Source: Caldimicrobium sp. (GTDB lineage: Bacteria; Desulfobacterota; Thermodesulfobacteria; Thermodesulfobacteriales; Thermodesulfobacteriaceae). Taken from it: a stretch of 60,252 bases of DNA. The position numbers and the translations under genes are program-made. Below the pieces are notes generated by a model. It was not told the DNA's origin. It was given only the letters and a program-made list of their open reading frames with translations, and ran no database searches. The DNA is taken from contig WYEG01000005.1 of NCBI GenBank assembly GCA_009903935.1, positions 1 through 60,252 on the forward strand. Direction: 5' to 3'. Every line of letters begins with the position of its first letter. Position 1 is the stretch's first letter. Below, one piece after another: positions 15,795 to 23,800 of this stretch.

Positions 15795-17962
15795 GCCTCA
15801 ACCTCTACATACTTTCCCTTTTCCTTTACATAGTCAATAAGCTTTGCATACATATTATCGTAAGACAAGGTTTTTGCACAGCCGATGAGGATGAGTTTTC
15901 GCTTAGCTCTTGTTAGGGCAACGTTTAACCTTCTATAGTCCTTGAGAAATCCTATCTCACCCCTTGGGTTTGCCCGAACAAAGCTAAGGATTATCACCTC
16001 CTTTTCCCTCCCCTGAAAGCCGTCAACGGTGTTAGCCTCAACTTTAAGCTCCTTTTTTAGCAGAAGATGCTTGATGAGTCTTAACTGTCCGGCGTAAGGC
16101 GTAATGATCCCTATAGCCTTTCCGTCTAAGCCCATCTCTAAGAGCTCCTCGGCAAGGCTTACGGCAAGCTCAGCCTCCATTGGGTTTTCAAAGGAGGTTG
16201 TTCCGCTTGGCTGGTATTCTTTTGGGTCAGCCCTTGAGGTATCCACAAACACCAAGGGTATGCTTGGGTCTAAAATTTCAGCGTATCTCTGGGGTTGAGA
16301 AACCCCAAGGTCAGCGAGGGTGTGCCTCGCAACTGAGCTATCGGCGATGAGCTTCCCCTCATAAAAGTTAGCGTTAGAAAAGCCCATAATAACCTCATGC
16401 ATGCGATACTGAACAATGAGCATGGCAGAAAGGCTTGGGTAATCCCGGATCAATCTTTCAAAAAGGGTTTGCTCAAGCTCCTTTGCCTTCTCACTTTGGA
16501 TGACAGGGGGAAGTTGTTTGTGGTCCCCTGCTATGATAAACCTTTTTGCTCGAAGGATGGGTATGAGGGTTGAGGGTTCTATCTGTTGGCTACCCTCATC
16601 GATCACTGCAACGTCAAACTCAAATCCCTGTAAAAACTCCGAAGCAACCATAGAATTGGTAGAAAGAACAACCTCTGCCAAACCGATGAGATTTTTTATG
16701 ATCTCTGCTTCCTTTGCCTTGTAGGTAGATATAGCCCTTGATATTTCGCGGTTTAGCTCAATCCATCTTGCCATGGACTGAATTAATTCCCGAGAAAGCC
16801 CTCGCAGTCCTCTTTTTTCTTTAGCAAGCCTTATTATCTCCTCGTCAGTCAAGCCTCTTCTTAAGCTTGGAATAGGTTTTTCGAATTGATCTCTTTCTAC
16901 GATTTTTTTCTTAATCTTTTCCCAGAAGTTAGCTAAGCCGAGCCTTTCAACCTCCTTTTCAAGTTGGGCATAGATGGAGTAGCTTTCAAGGTCTTCGAGG
17001 ATCCTTGCTGGATGCCCAATCCTTACTACCCTTACCGGTCCATAGGGTAAGAGCTTTTGCAGGAGATTATCTACGGCAACGTTTGTGTCTGCAGTGGCTA
17101 AAACTTTATGACCTTCTCTCACGAGTTGAAAGATGACTTCTGCGATGGTGCTTGTTTTCCCTGTGCCTGGAGGTCCATGAACTAAGAAGAAATCTTGAGA
17201 GGCTAAAGAAAGTCTTACAGCTTGTCTTTGAGCCTCATTGAGCTTTTCGTTGAAGATCTTTACATTCTTTACCTTTCTTATTTTTCGTGGCTTCTCAAGG
17301 TAGAGAAGCACATTTCTTATTCTTCTTTTCTCTTGAGGAATGTGTCTTAGATACTCTAAATTTTCGGTCATTCGGCGGAAGGTTATATCGTTTACATAAA
17401 GGTCAAGGCGAACCTTTCTTTTGAAAAGCCAAGCAGGGGGCTTTTCTTCAAAGGCAACGGTGATAGACCTTTCGTCCACCCTTGCCACTGTTCCCACAAG
17501 GTTGCTCTGCAAAGGGTCTCCTTGGCTAACGAGCACAAGGTCTCCTGTTGAGATCTGCGTCTCAATGGGCTTTTCGCGAAAGAACCGAACTAAATGAAGA
17601 TGAAACTTCGTCCCTACCTTGACCGCCCGAAGATTGAGGATTGCCCGACCAAAGAGCTCTCTTTCCTCACCGGAGAGCCTTCGCATCTCCTCTTCTTGAG
17701 CTTGGATTTCCGCCTGTAGCTCATACTCAAGAAGGGTTTTAAAGCGTTCAACATATTCATGAACAGCTATGATTTCCTTTGCCTCCTTTTGAGAGGGTAT
17801 AAGCTCAGGATAGACCTCGCAGAGGCTTTCATCTTTGAGGAAAAGAAGCGTAGAATGGTTAGCCTGATATAGCCTATCTACCTCGCTAAACCTTATACCA
17901 AGGCTCCGTAGAGCTTTAGCAACCTGCTTTGCCGAGACAACGCTTCGTAAAAGTAGAGGCAT
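15791..17962 (-). CDS. SF1 (UPF1-like/IGHMBP2-type) DNA/RNA helicase
   Basis: 723-residue ATP-dependent helicase. Walker A is GPPGTGKTS at 263-271, Walker B is IDEGSQ (near 445), then GDHKQLPP, QYRMH, and the C-terminal motifs NTVDGFQGREKEVIILSFVR and RLNVALTRAKRKL. An N-terminal beta-barrel-like region (about 110-230) matches the 1B insertion of this family. Its cellular role in bacteria is not settled. It has no obvious link to the coupled glycosyltransferase. Confidence 0.9.
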   Translation of the reverse strand: MPLLLRSVVSAKQVAKALRSLGIRFSEVDRLYQANHSTLLFLKDESLCEVYPELIPSQKEAKEIIAVHEYVERFKTLLEYELQAEIQAQEEEMRRLSGEERELFGRAILNLRAVKVGTKFHLHLVRFFREKPIETQISTGDLVLVSQGDPLQSNLVGTVARVDERSITVAFEEKPPAWLFKRKVRLDLYVNDITFRRMTENLEYLRHIPQEKRRIRNVLLYLEKPRKIRKVKNVKIFNEKLNEAQRQAVRLSLASQDFFLVHGPPGTGKTSTIAEVIFQLVREGHKVLATADTNVAVDNLLQKLLPYGPVRVVRIGHPARILEDLESYSIYAQLEKEVERLGLANFWEKIKKKIVERDQFEKPIPSLRRGLTDEEIIRLAKEKRGLRGLSRELIQSMARWIELNREISRAISTYKAKEAEIIKNLIGLAEVVLSTNSMVASEFLQGFEFDVAVIDEGSQQIEPSTLIPILRAKRFIIAGDHKQLPPVIQSEKAKELEQTLFERLIRDYPSLSAMLIVQYRMHEVIMGFSNANFYEGKLIADSSVARHTLADLGVSQPQRYAEILDPSIPLVFVDTSRADPKEYQPSGTTSFENPMEAELAVSLAEELLEMGLDGKAIGIITPYAGQLRLIKHLLLKKELKVEANTVDGFQGREKEVIILSFVRANPRGEIGFLKDYRRLNVALTRAKRKLILIGCAKTLSYDNMYAKLIDYVKEKGKYVEVEA

Positions 17963-18047
17963 GGTTAAATTTTAGCACTAAAATAGAGTTTAATTAATTC
18001 TTAAACTAAAAAAACCTAATCTAAGAGCAAAGGGTGTGGAGCTGGTG

Positions 18048-18236
18048 ATTTTTAAAAATGTTTTGGAAGTCCCCAAGCTGTCACCGCGTGGCGTAAACCG
18101 GCGGGACTCTTTGGGGACGTCGTCCCGAACGAAGCGAGGGATGCCTAGCTTACGCTCGGGCAGGATAAAGTGGGGCGGATTTGCCTCGCTATCGCTTGGC
18201 ACGACGGAGTAGGGGGGATTATTTTGAAAGAGCTTA
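18048..18236 (+). repeat. dispersed GC-rich repeat element, copy B
   Basis: Starts with TTTTTAAAAATGTTTTGG, contains the hairpin GGGACGTCGTCCC, GAACGAAGCGAGGGATG, CTTACGCTCGGGCAGGA, CTCGCTATCGCTTGGC, and ends in GGAGTAGGGGGGATTATTTTG. Same internal order as copies C and D. It fills the 323-bp gap upstream of the flagellar operon up to the promoter at 18247. Confidence 0.8.
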
Positions 18237-18246
18237 AGTCAAAAGT

Positions 18247-18274
18247 TTGACATTTTCAAAATGGACCCTATAAT
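18247..18274 (+). promoter_or_regulatory. near-consensus promoter of the flagellar operon
   Basis: TTGACA (18247-18252), 16-nt spacer, TATAAT (18269-18274). The predicted start is about 18281, only some 5 nt before the first codon, so the mRNA would be practically leaderless. Confidence 0.82.
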
Positions 18275-18285
18275 AGGTTTTTATC

Positions 18286-19305
18286 ATGGAATATTTGATT
18301 GCTACTAACAATCCGAGGATGAAGGAGGTTTTTGATCTTGCTCGGAAGGTGGCTCAAACCTCAAGCACTGTTCTTATCCTCGGTGAGTCCGGAACAGGGA
18401 AAGAGGTGATAGCTAAATATATCCATCATCTTAGCCAAAGGCAAGGTCCCTTTGTGGCTATAAACTGTGCGGCTATTCCGGAGGAGCTTCTTGAAGCAGA
18501 GCTTTTTGGTTATGAGAAGGGCGCCTTTACGGGTGCTATAAAGGCAAAGCCCGGGAAGTTTGAGCAAGCAAAGGATGGAACCATCTTCCTTGATGAAATC
18601 GGAGACCTATCGCTTAAACTTCAGGCAAAGCTCTTGCGAGTCCTTCAGGAGCGGGTTGTTGAGCGCCTTGGCGGGGAAAGACCTATCAAGGTTAACGCAA
18701 GGATAATTGCTGCAACAAACCAAAATCTTGAAACCCTGGTTAAAGAAAGGCGTTTTAGAGAGGACCTTTACTATCGCTTAAATGTTATCCCCATCTTTAT
18801 CCCCCCTTTAAGGGAAAGAAAAGAGGACATCCCGATGTTAGCAGAATTTTTTTTGAAGAAAGTTTGCCAAAGGGAGGGAATTCCAATTAAAAAGCTTTCC
18901 CAGGATGTAATTGAGCGACTTTTAGAGTATAACTTCCCTGGGAACGTGAGGGAGCTTGAGAACATGGTCGAAAGGATGGTTATTTTGACCGATGACGAAG
19001 TAATAAGCCTCGATAAGCTCCCCTATCCTATGGTTGAAAAGCTAACAAAGGTTAAGGAAAGAAAAGAGGATGTAATAGATGAAAGGGTTTTTCTCTCACC
19101 AAACTATCAATCGCCAGACAAGCTCCTTACTTCTGATTTTAATTTAAACGAATACCTGAAGGAAATGGAGGTCTTTTATCTTAAAAAAGCCCTTGAACTT
19201 TCCAAAGGAGTAAAGAGCAAGGCCGCAAAGCTCCTTGGATTAAACCGCACAACCTTTATCGAAAAGTTGAAACGCTACGGGCTCCTTGATACAAAATCGG
19301 CATAA
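18286..19305 (+). CDS. sigma-54-dependent activator without receiver domain
   Basis: 339-residue enhancer-binding protein: the AAA+ domain begins at once (Walker A GESGTGKE near 33), GAFTGA sigma-54 contact loop at 79-84, FLDEIGDL Walker B, and a Fis-type helix-turn-helix at the C terminus (AKLLGLNRTTFIEKLKRYG). With no input domain it may be constitutive or controlled by a partner. It heads the flagellar gene cluster, so a flagellar-hierarchy role (FlrC/FlgR-like) is likely. No ribosome-binding site precedes the ATG. Confidence 0.88.
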   Translation: MEYLIATNNPRMKEVFDLARKVAQTSSTVLILGESGTGKEVIAKYIHHLSQRQGPFVAINCAAIPEELLEAELFGYEKGAFTGAIKAKPGKFEQAKDGTIFLDEIGDLSLKLQAKLLRVLQERVVERLGGERPIKVNARIIAATNQNLETLVKERRFREDLYYRLNVIPIFIPPLRERKEDIPMLAEFFLKKVCQREGIPIKKLSQDVIERLLEYNFPGNVRELENMVERMVILTDDEVISLDKLPYPMVEKLTKVKERKEDVIDERVFLSPNYQSPDKLLTSDFNLNEYLKEMEVFYLKKALELSKGVKSKAAKLLGLNRTTFIEKLKRYGLLDTKSA

Positions 19306-19328
19306 ATTTTGCAAATTATCTTCTGCCT

Positions 19329-21170
19329 ATGTTTAGAGCAAAAATTCTCGCCATCCTTGTTTTCATTTTGACCATTAGTTGGGTAAACTCTTTAGCTCAA
19401 AGGGAAGACATAAGAAAACTTCTTAAGGAAAAGCTACGAGGAATTGAAGAAACGAGACCAACAGTCCCCCAAGAAACACTCATTCAGGAAATTATCGATG
19501 CTTACAAAGGAAAGGATTATGATAGGATTGTCATTCTTGAAAAAAAATTGTCGAAACTTGCGGAGCTAAAGCCTGAGGAGATGCTGATCCTTGCTGAGGG
19601 CTTGTGGCTTGCTGGAGAGGCTCATCGGGCGGTAGACTGGGCAAAAAGGGTGGCAAGCCTTAGAAGAGAAACGGTAGATGCCTGCAGGGCAAACTTCATC
19701 GTCCTTTCTTCACTTTATCTACTTGAAAGAACTAAGGAAGCAAAAAATCTTAGGGAAGAATTAGAGAGAGGATTTTGTGGTGAGGTCTTAGCTACAGAAA
19801 TACCTCTTCTTGAATTTCTGTATGAAGGAAAAGTGTTTGAAGGTGAGATTGAAAAGGTCAAGAAATTAATATCTCAGGTGCTTTATGCTCAGTTTAACTA
19901 TCTACTTAAGAAGGGAAAGCTTGATCAGGCGGAAAAAACTGCCTATAGGTATTTTGCCTTAACAGGAGACAATGCTCAAGGCGGAGAATTCTTCTTTAAG
20001 CTTGCGGAAGCTTACTTGGCAAAAGGAGATAGGGCTCTTGCCAAGAGCTACTATCAACTTGTTATAAGTGAATGGGATTTAAGCAGGGCTTCCTTTTTAT
20101 CTAAGTTTCGTCTCTATCAGCTTGCCTATGAAAGAGCAAGGGGAAGGGAACCTTTGCCTCAGAGGACCTATGAGGACCTCCTTGGCTACATAACCCAGAT
20201 AAAATCAAAGTATGGAAGCTTGCCCATTGCCGAAGAGGCTTCAGCCCTTGAGTTTGAAATCTACTATGACCTAAAAAATTGGGAGAGAGCAAGAAGCTCG
20301 ATAAAAGAATTCCTCTCTAAGTATCCTGAAAGCAACAGGGTTCAAAGGGCAAAGGAGCTCTTTTGCAAAGTCATGGTTAACCTAAGCAAAGACCTTTTAG
20401 AGAAGAAAAGATTGGGTGCGGCTCAAGCCGTGCTTACTGAGGATGAAGAGCTTTTAAAGGATACACGATGCGGTGATCCTTTTTATTTAATGGGTGAGGT
20501 TTACTTTCAAAATTTAGCCTATCTTGGAAGCCTTGGACCTTTTGCCAAAGCCTTTATTTTTGGCGTAAATAAAGATAATAAAGGGGAGCTCCTTTTAAAG
20601 CTTTCTTTTATAGCTTTTCAAAAAGGGGAAACAGCCCTCTTCCAAGAGCTTTTTTCTCAGCTTGAAAGAAGCTATAAACGTGAAGTTTCAGACAATCCCT
20701 ACTATCTTTATCTTAAAGCTTATCAAATTTCAGCTTCAGACCTTAAAGGAGCTTTGAGCCTCTTTGAAAAGGTTCGTTTTTTAGCCCTTCCCTCTTACCT
20801 AAAGGTTGACCTAATCAACCATTTCTACAGGCAGGCTATAGCAAGAGGAAACCTTGGGTTAGCCTACGATGTTTTGAAGCATCCTGCTTTCAACGCCAAA
20901 GAAAGCGATTATGTGCTCCTTCTATCCTTATCCTTTAACAGGGACCCAAAGCTTTTTGAAGCAGTCTTTGCGGAAGCTCTAAAGAAGTACCCTGATAGCC
21001 CGGGGATACTTTTAATCTCTGCCTTATATTATGAGAAAAAAGGGAATTTAAAGGAAAGCGCTAAAGCTTGGCAAAGGCTTTCTCAGCAAAACTCTGAGCT
21101 TGCAAGCCTTGGGCAGAGGCAGAAGAAGATTGAAGAACTATTCGATAAGGCACGGGGGCTTGTTTACTGA
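19329..21170 (+). CDS. exported TPR-repeat protein
   Basis: 613 residues: signal peptide (ILAILVFILTISWVNSLA, cleavage near 23), then helical tetratricopeptide-like repeats throughout (for example FFKLAEAYLAKGDRALAKSYYQLVI and ILLISALYYEKKGNLKESAKAWQRL). It starts 23 bp after the sigma-54 activator and stops one base before the FleQ-like gene. A periplasmic scaffold or motor-associated role is inferred only from its place in the flagellar operon; I do not recognise a named family. Confidence 0.75.
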   Translation: MFRAKILAILVFILTISWVNSLAQREDIRKLLKEKLRGIEETRPTVPQETLIQEIIDAYKGKDYDRIVILEKKLSKLAELKPEEMLILAEGLWLAGEAHRAVDWAKRVASLRRETVDACRANFIVLSSLYLLERTKEAKNLREELERGFCGEVLATEIPLLEFLYEGKVFEGEIEKVKKLISQVLYAQFNYLLKKGKLDQAEKTAYRYFALTGDNAQGGEFFFKLAEAYLAKGDRALAKSYYQLVISEWDLSRASFLSKFRLYQLAYERARGREPLPQRTYEDLLGYITQIKSKYGSLPIAEEASALEFEIYYDLKNWERARSSIKEFLSKYPESNRVQRAKELFCKVMVNLSKDLLEKKRLGAAQAVLTEDEELLKDTRCGDPFYLMGEVYFQNLAYLGSLGPFAKAFIFGVNKDNKGELLLKLSFIAFQKGETALFQELFSQLERSYKREVSDNPYYLYLKAYQISASDLKGALSLFEKVRFLALPSYLKVDLINHFYRQAIARGNLGLAYDVLKHPAFNAKESDYVLLLSLSFNRDPKLFEAVFAEALKKYPDSPGILLISALYYEKKGNLKESAKAWQRLSQQNSELASLGQRQKKIEELFDKARGLVY

Positions 21171-22691
21171 ATGAAAGGACGGGTCTACTTCTGCGGAGAA
21201 TCTTTAGAGCTTAAGCTTCTACGGGATAGCTTAGAAGAGCGAGGGTTAGAGGTTGAGATTAAAACCCTATCTGAGCTTGAAGGCTTGGTAAAGGAAAATG
21301 AACCGGATGTAGTTGTAATTGAGATAACCGATAATGTGAGTTCGAGTTTTTCAAAGTTAATTAATCTTCTTAAAAGTTTAACTTCAAACGTAGTTTTCCT
21401 TGCAAACAAGATCTCGGTAGAGAAGGCAGTTGAGTTGATAAAGGCAGGTGCATACGACTTAAAGCTTCTTTCTTCACCCTTTGAAGTGATCGAGCGCACA
21501 ATCCTTCTTGCCCTTGAGGACAAAAGGCTAATCCTTGAAGAGGAGGGTTTTTTAACACAGGACCCAAGGCTTGTTGCTATCATCAAAAGGCTCGAAGAGG
21601 TTGCAAAGACTGATGTTCCAATTCTTCTTGTAGGGGAATCTGGCACGGGTAAGGAACTTTTGGCAAGGTTTGTTCATGCAAAAAGCGAAAGGAGGTTTGG
21701 TCCCTTTGTAGCGATAAACTGCGCTGCCTTGCCTGAGACTCTTCTTGAGTCTGAGCTTTTTGGTTATGAAAAGGGAGCCTTTTCAGGGGCAACCTTTCGC
21801 AAAAAGGGAAAGATTGAGCTAGCCCATGGGGGGACCCTACTTCTTGATGAGATAACGGAAACAACGCCTCAATTCCAGAGTAAGCTTCTGAGAGTTATTC
21901 AGGAAAAGGAGGTTGACCGGCTTGGAGGCTACTATCCGATAAAAGTTGACTTTCGCCTTATCTCAACGACAAACAGAGATATTGAGAAGGCGGTAGCCGA
22001 GGGAAAGTTCCGACAGGACCTATACTTTCGCATCAATGTTATTACGGTGAAGATCCCGCCCCTCAGGGAGAGAAGAGGTGATGTCAAGCTTTTGACAGAG
22101 CATTTTATGGAAAAGTTTTCCCGTATGTATAGGAAGGATGTTAAAGGTTTGACAGATAGAGCCTGGAAGTTTCTTATGACCTATTCTTTTCCTGGCAATG
22201 TAAGGGAGCTAAAGAACATGATCGAGAGGGGAGTTTTAACCTGCGAGGGGGAGCTCATCGACCTTCCACACCTTGTTGACCCCTTTTCTTTTGATTATTC
22301 CTTTGAGCCAATTTCTATGCCTCATTTCGAGCCCGCAAAGGGGCAACCCGAGCCTTCTAAAAGTCATCCCCATCCCTTTAATAGTCCTTCCCATCCTTTT
22401 ATTAGTCATCCCCATTCTTTTAATAGTCATCTCGAGCGAAGCGATGAATCCCCCCAAGCAGAAGGACCTTCTAAAGATACTGGCATGATTTTTGAAAATA
22501 AAGATTGGGAGGTCAAGCCTCTTGATGAGCTTGAGAGGGAGGCAATTTTGAGGGCTCTTAAATTAACGGGAGGGAATAAGGCTAAGGCAGCAGAGCTTCT
22601 TGGGATAACGGTTCGGACGATAAGGAATAAGCTTAAGCAATACGAAGAGCTTGGTTTAATAAAGAGGGGGGAGTTTGGCGATGTGGGGTAG
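21171..22691 (+). CDS. FleQ-like sigma-54 activator with degenerate receiver
   Basis: 506 residues. Residues 1-120 fold like a receiver but the phosphoacceptor position reads VVVIEI, a Glu (51) in place of Asp, and the acidic pocket and conserved Lys are lost. The AAA+ domain has GESGTGKE (155-162) and GAFSGA (202-207), a Thr-to-Ser change in the sigma-54 loop. The C-terminal Fis helix-turn-helix (AAELLGITVRTIRNKLKQY) is intact. Residues about 390-430 (HPHPFNSPSHPF...) are coded by dispersed-repeat DNA. Its start abuts the TPR stop and its end overlaps flgB. Confidence 0.88.
   Translation: MKGRVYFCGESLELKLLRDSLEERGLEVEIKTLSELEGLVKENEPDVVVIEITDNVSSSFSKLINLLKSLTSNVVFLANKISVEKAVELIKAGAYDLKLLSSPFEVIERTILLALEDKRLILEEEGFLTQDPRLVAIIKRLEEVAKTDVPILLVGESGTGKELLARFVHAKSERRFGPFVAINCAALPETLLESELFGYEKGAFSGATFRKKGKIELAHGGTLLLDEITETTPQFQSKLLRVIQEKEVDRLGGYYPIKVDFRLISTTNRDIEKAVAEGKFRQDLYFRINVITVKIPPLRERRGDVKLLTEHFMEKFSRMYRKDVKGLTDRAWKFLMTYSFPGNVRELKNMIERGVLTCEGELIDLPHLVDPFSFDYSFEPISMPHFEPAKGQPEPSKSHPHPFNSPSHPFISHPHSFNSHLERSDESPQAEGPSKDTGMIFENKDWEVKPLDELEREAILRALKLTGGNKAKAAELLGITVRTIRNKLKQYEELGLIKRGEFGDVG
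22340..22460 (+). repeat. repeat-derived segment inside the FleQ-like coding region
   Basis: Three or four imperfect tandem units of the type AGTCATCCCCATCCTTTTA end in CTCGAGCGAAGCGATGAATC, the same TCATCCCGAGCGAAGCG signature as the intergenic repeats. The frame stays open and encodes a low-complexity His/Pro/Phe/Ser linker between the AAA+ and DNA-binding domains. Confidence 0.75.
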
Positions 22692-23076
22692 CTTGCAGAA
22701 GGTTTTTAACCTTGGGCAGATAGCCTTAAAGTTAAGGAGTCTAAAACACAATCTGATTGCCAGCAACATCGCAAACGTTGACACTCCAGGCTATCGCAGA
22801 CAAGACATTCCTTTTGAAAAGGTGATGCAATCCTACCTTACCCAGGAGAAGATGCTTACTACCACCCATCCCAAACATCGACCTTTTAGAACAAGGGACC
22901 TTAGGGAACTACTTTCAACCTATCAGCCGAAGGACCTTGGCACGCCAAACAATGTGTCTGTTGAAGAGGAGATGACCGCTATGGTTGAAAACCAACTCCT
23001 CTATGAGGCTACGGTGCAGGCTTTAGTGAAAGAGCTTGAAAGACTAAAGGAGATAATCTCCGAGGGAGGTAAGTAA
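22681..23076 (+). CDS. flgB: flagellar basal-body rod protein FlgB
   Basis: Proximal rod subunit, 131 residues from ATG 22681, chosen because AGGGGGGAG lies 8 nt upstream; the TTG at 22675 is less likely. The rod signature LKHNLIASNIANVDTPGYRRQDIPF and the C-terminal helix are present. The gene overlaps the end of the FleQ-like gene, showing that the activator and the structural genes share a transcript. Confidence 0.95.
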   Translation: MWGSLQKVFNLGQIALKLRSLKHNLIASNIANVDTPGYRRQDIPFEKVMQSYLTQEKMLTTTHPKHRPFRTRDLRELLSTYQPKDLGTPNNVSVEEEMTAMVENQLLYEATVQALVKELERLKEIISEGGK

Positions 23077-23078
23077 GG

Positions 23079-23486
23079 ATGGACATCTTAGCAGCAGGGA
23101 GAATAGCAAGGACAGGGCTTATAGCTCAGAGGACAAGGCTTAATGTTTCAGCGGCAAACATAGCGAACGCCCATGTGACAAGGACCTTAGAAGGAGGTCC
23201 CTACCGAGCAAAGAATGTAGTGCTTCGTGCCGTTCCTTTGGCTCCAGGAAGCCCCCTTCGCAAGGTAGAGGTCTACGCCATAAAGGATGACCCTTCGCCT
23301 TTCAGGGAAGTTTACGACCCAGGGCATCCTGATGCCGACGCAAGGGGCATTGTTAAATATCCGAATGTGGATGTCATAACCGAGATGGTGGAGCTTCTTT
23401 CAGCAGGAAGGGCTTATGAAGCAAACCTGAATGTGCTTACAACCTCAAAAAGCATGTTCTTGAAGACCCTTGACCTACTAAAATAA
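23079..23486 (+). CDS. flgC: flagellar basal-body rod protein FlgC
   Basis: 135-residue proximal rod subunit with the N-terminal helix and NVSAANIANAHVTRT motif, and the C-terminal AYEANLNVLTTSKSMFLKTLDLL. It starts 2 bp after the flgB stop behind GAGGGAGG, and the usual flgB-flgC-fliE order follows. Confidence 0.95.
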   Translation: MDILAAGRIARTGLIAQRTRLNVSAANIANAHVTRTLEGGPYRAKNVVLRAVPLAPGSPLRKVEVYAIKDDPSPFREVYDPGHPDADARGIVKYPNVDVITEMVELLSAGRAYEANLNVLTTSKSMFLKTLDLLK

Positions 23487-23502
23487 GCTGGAGGGTTAAG
23501 CC

Positions 23503-23784
23503 ATGAAGGTTAATCCTTTGGGATTGTCTACTTATCAAGCCCTTGAGGGAAACAAGGCAAAGCCTAAGGGTTTTTTTGAAGTGCTTTTAGACAAGGTGAA
23601 GGAGGTTGATGCTAAGGAAAAGGAAGCGGAAAGGGCTATCCTTGACCTCCTTTCAGGAAAGGAAGTTGACCCAGTTGAACTTTCCATGAAGGTTTCTCAG
23701 GCTGATGTTAGCATGAAGCTCCTTCTAAGGCTTAGGAATAAAGCTCTTGAAGCCTATCAAGAGATAATGAGAATGCAGATTTAA
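23503..23784 (+). CDS. fliE: flagellar hook-basal body complex protein FliE
   Basis: 93 residues; adaptor between the MS ring and the rod. The C-terminal block DVSMKLLLRLRNKALEAYQEIMRMQI is the typical FliE signature. It has a strong GGAGGG site and sits between flgC and fliF as in many bacteria. Confidence 0.93.
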   Translation: MKVNPLGLSTYQALEGNKAKPKGFFEVLLDKVKEVDAKEKEAERAILDLLSGKEVDPVELSMKVSQADVSMKLLLRLRNKALEAYQEIMRMQI

Positions 23785-23800
23785 GTGAGGTAAGGTGACC

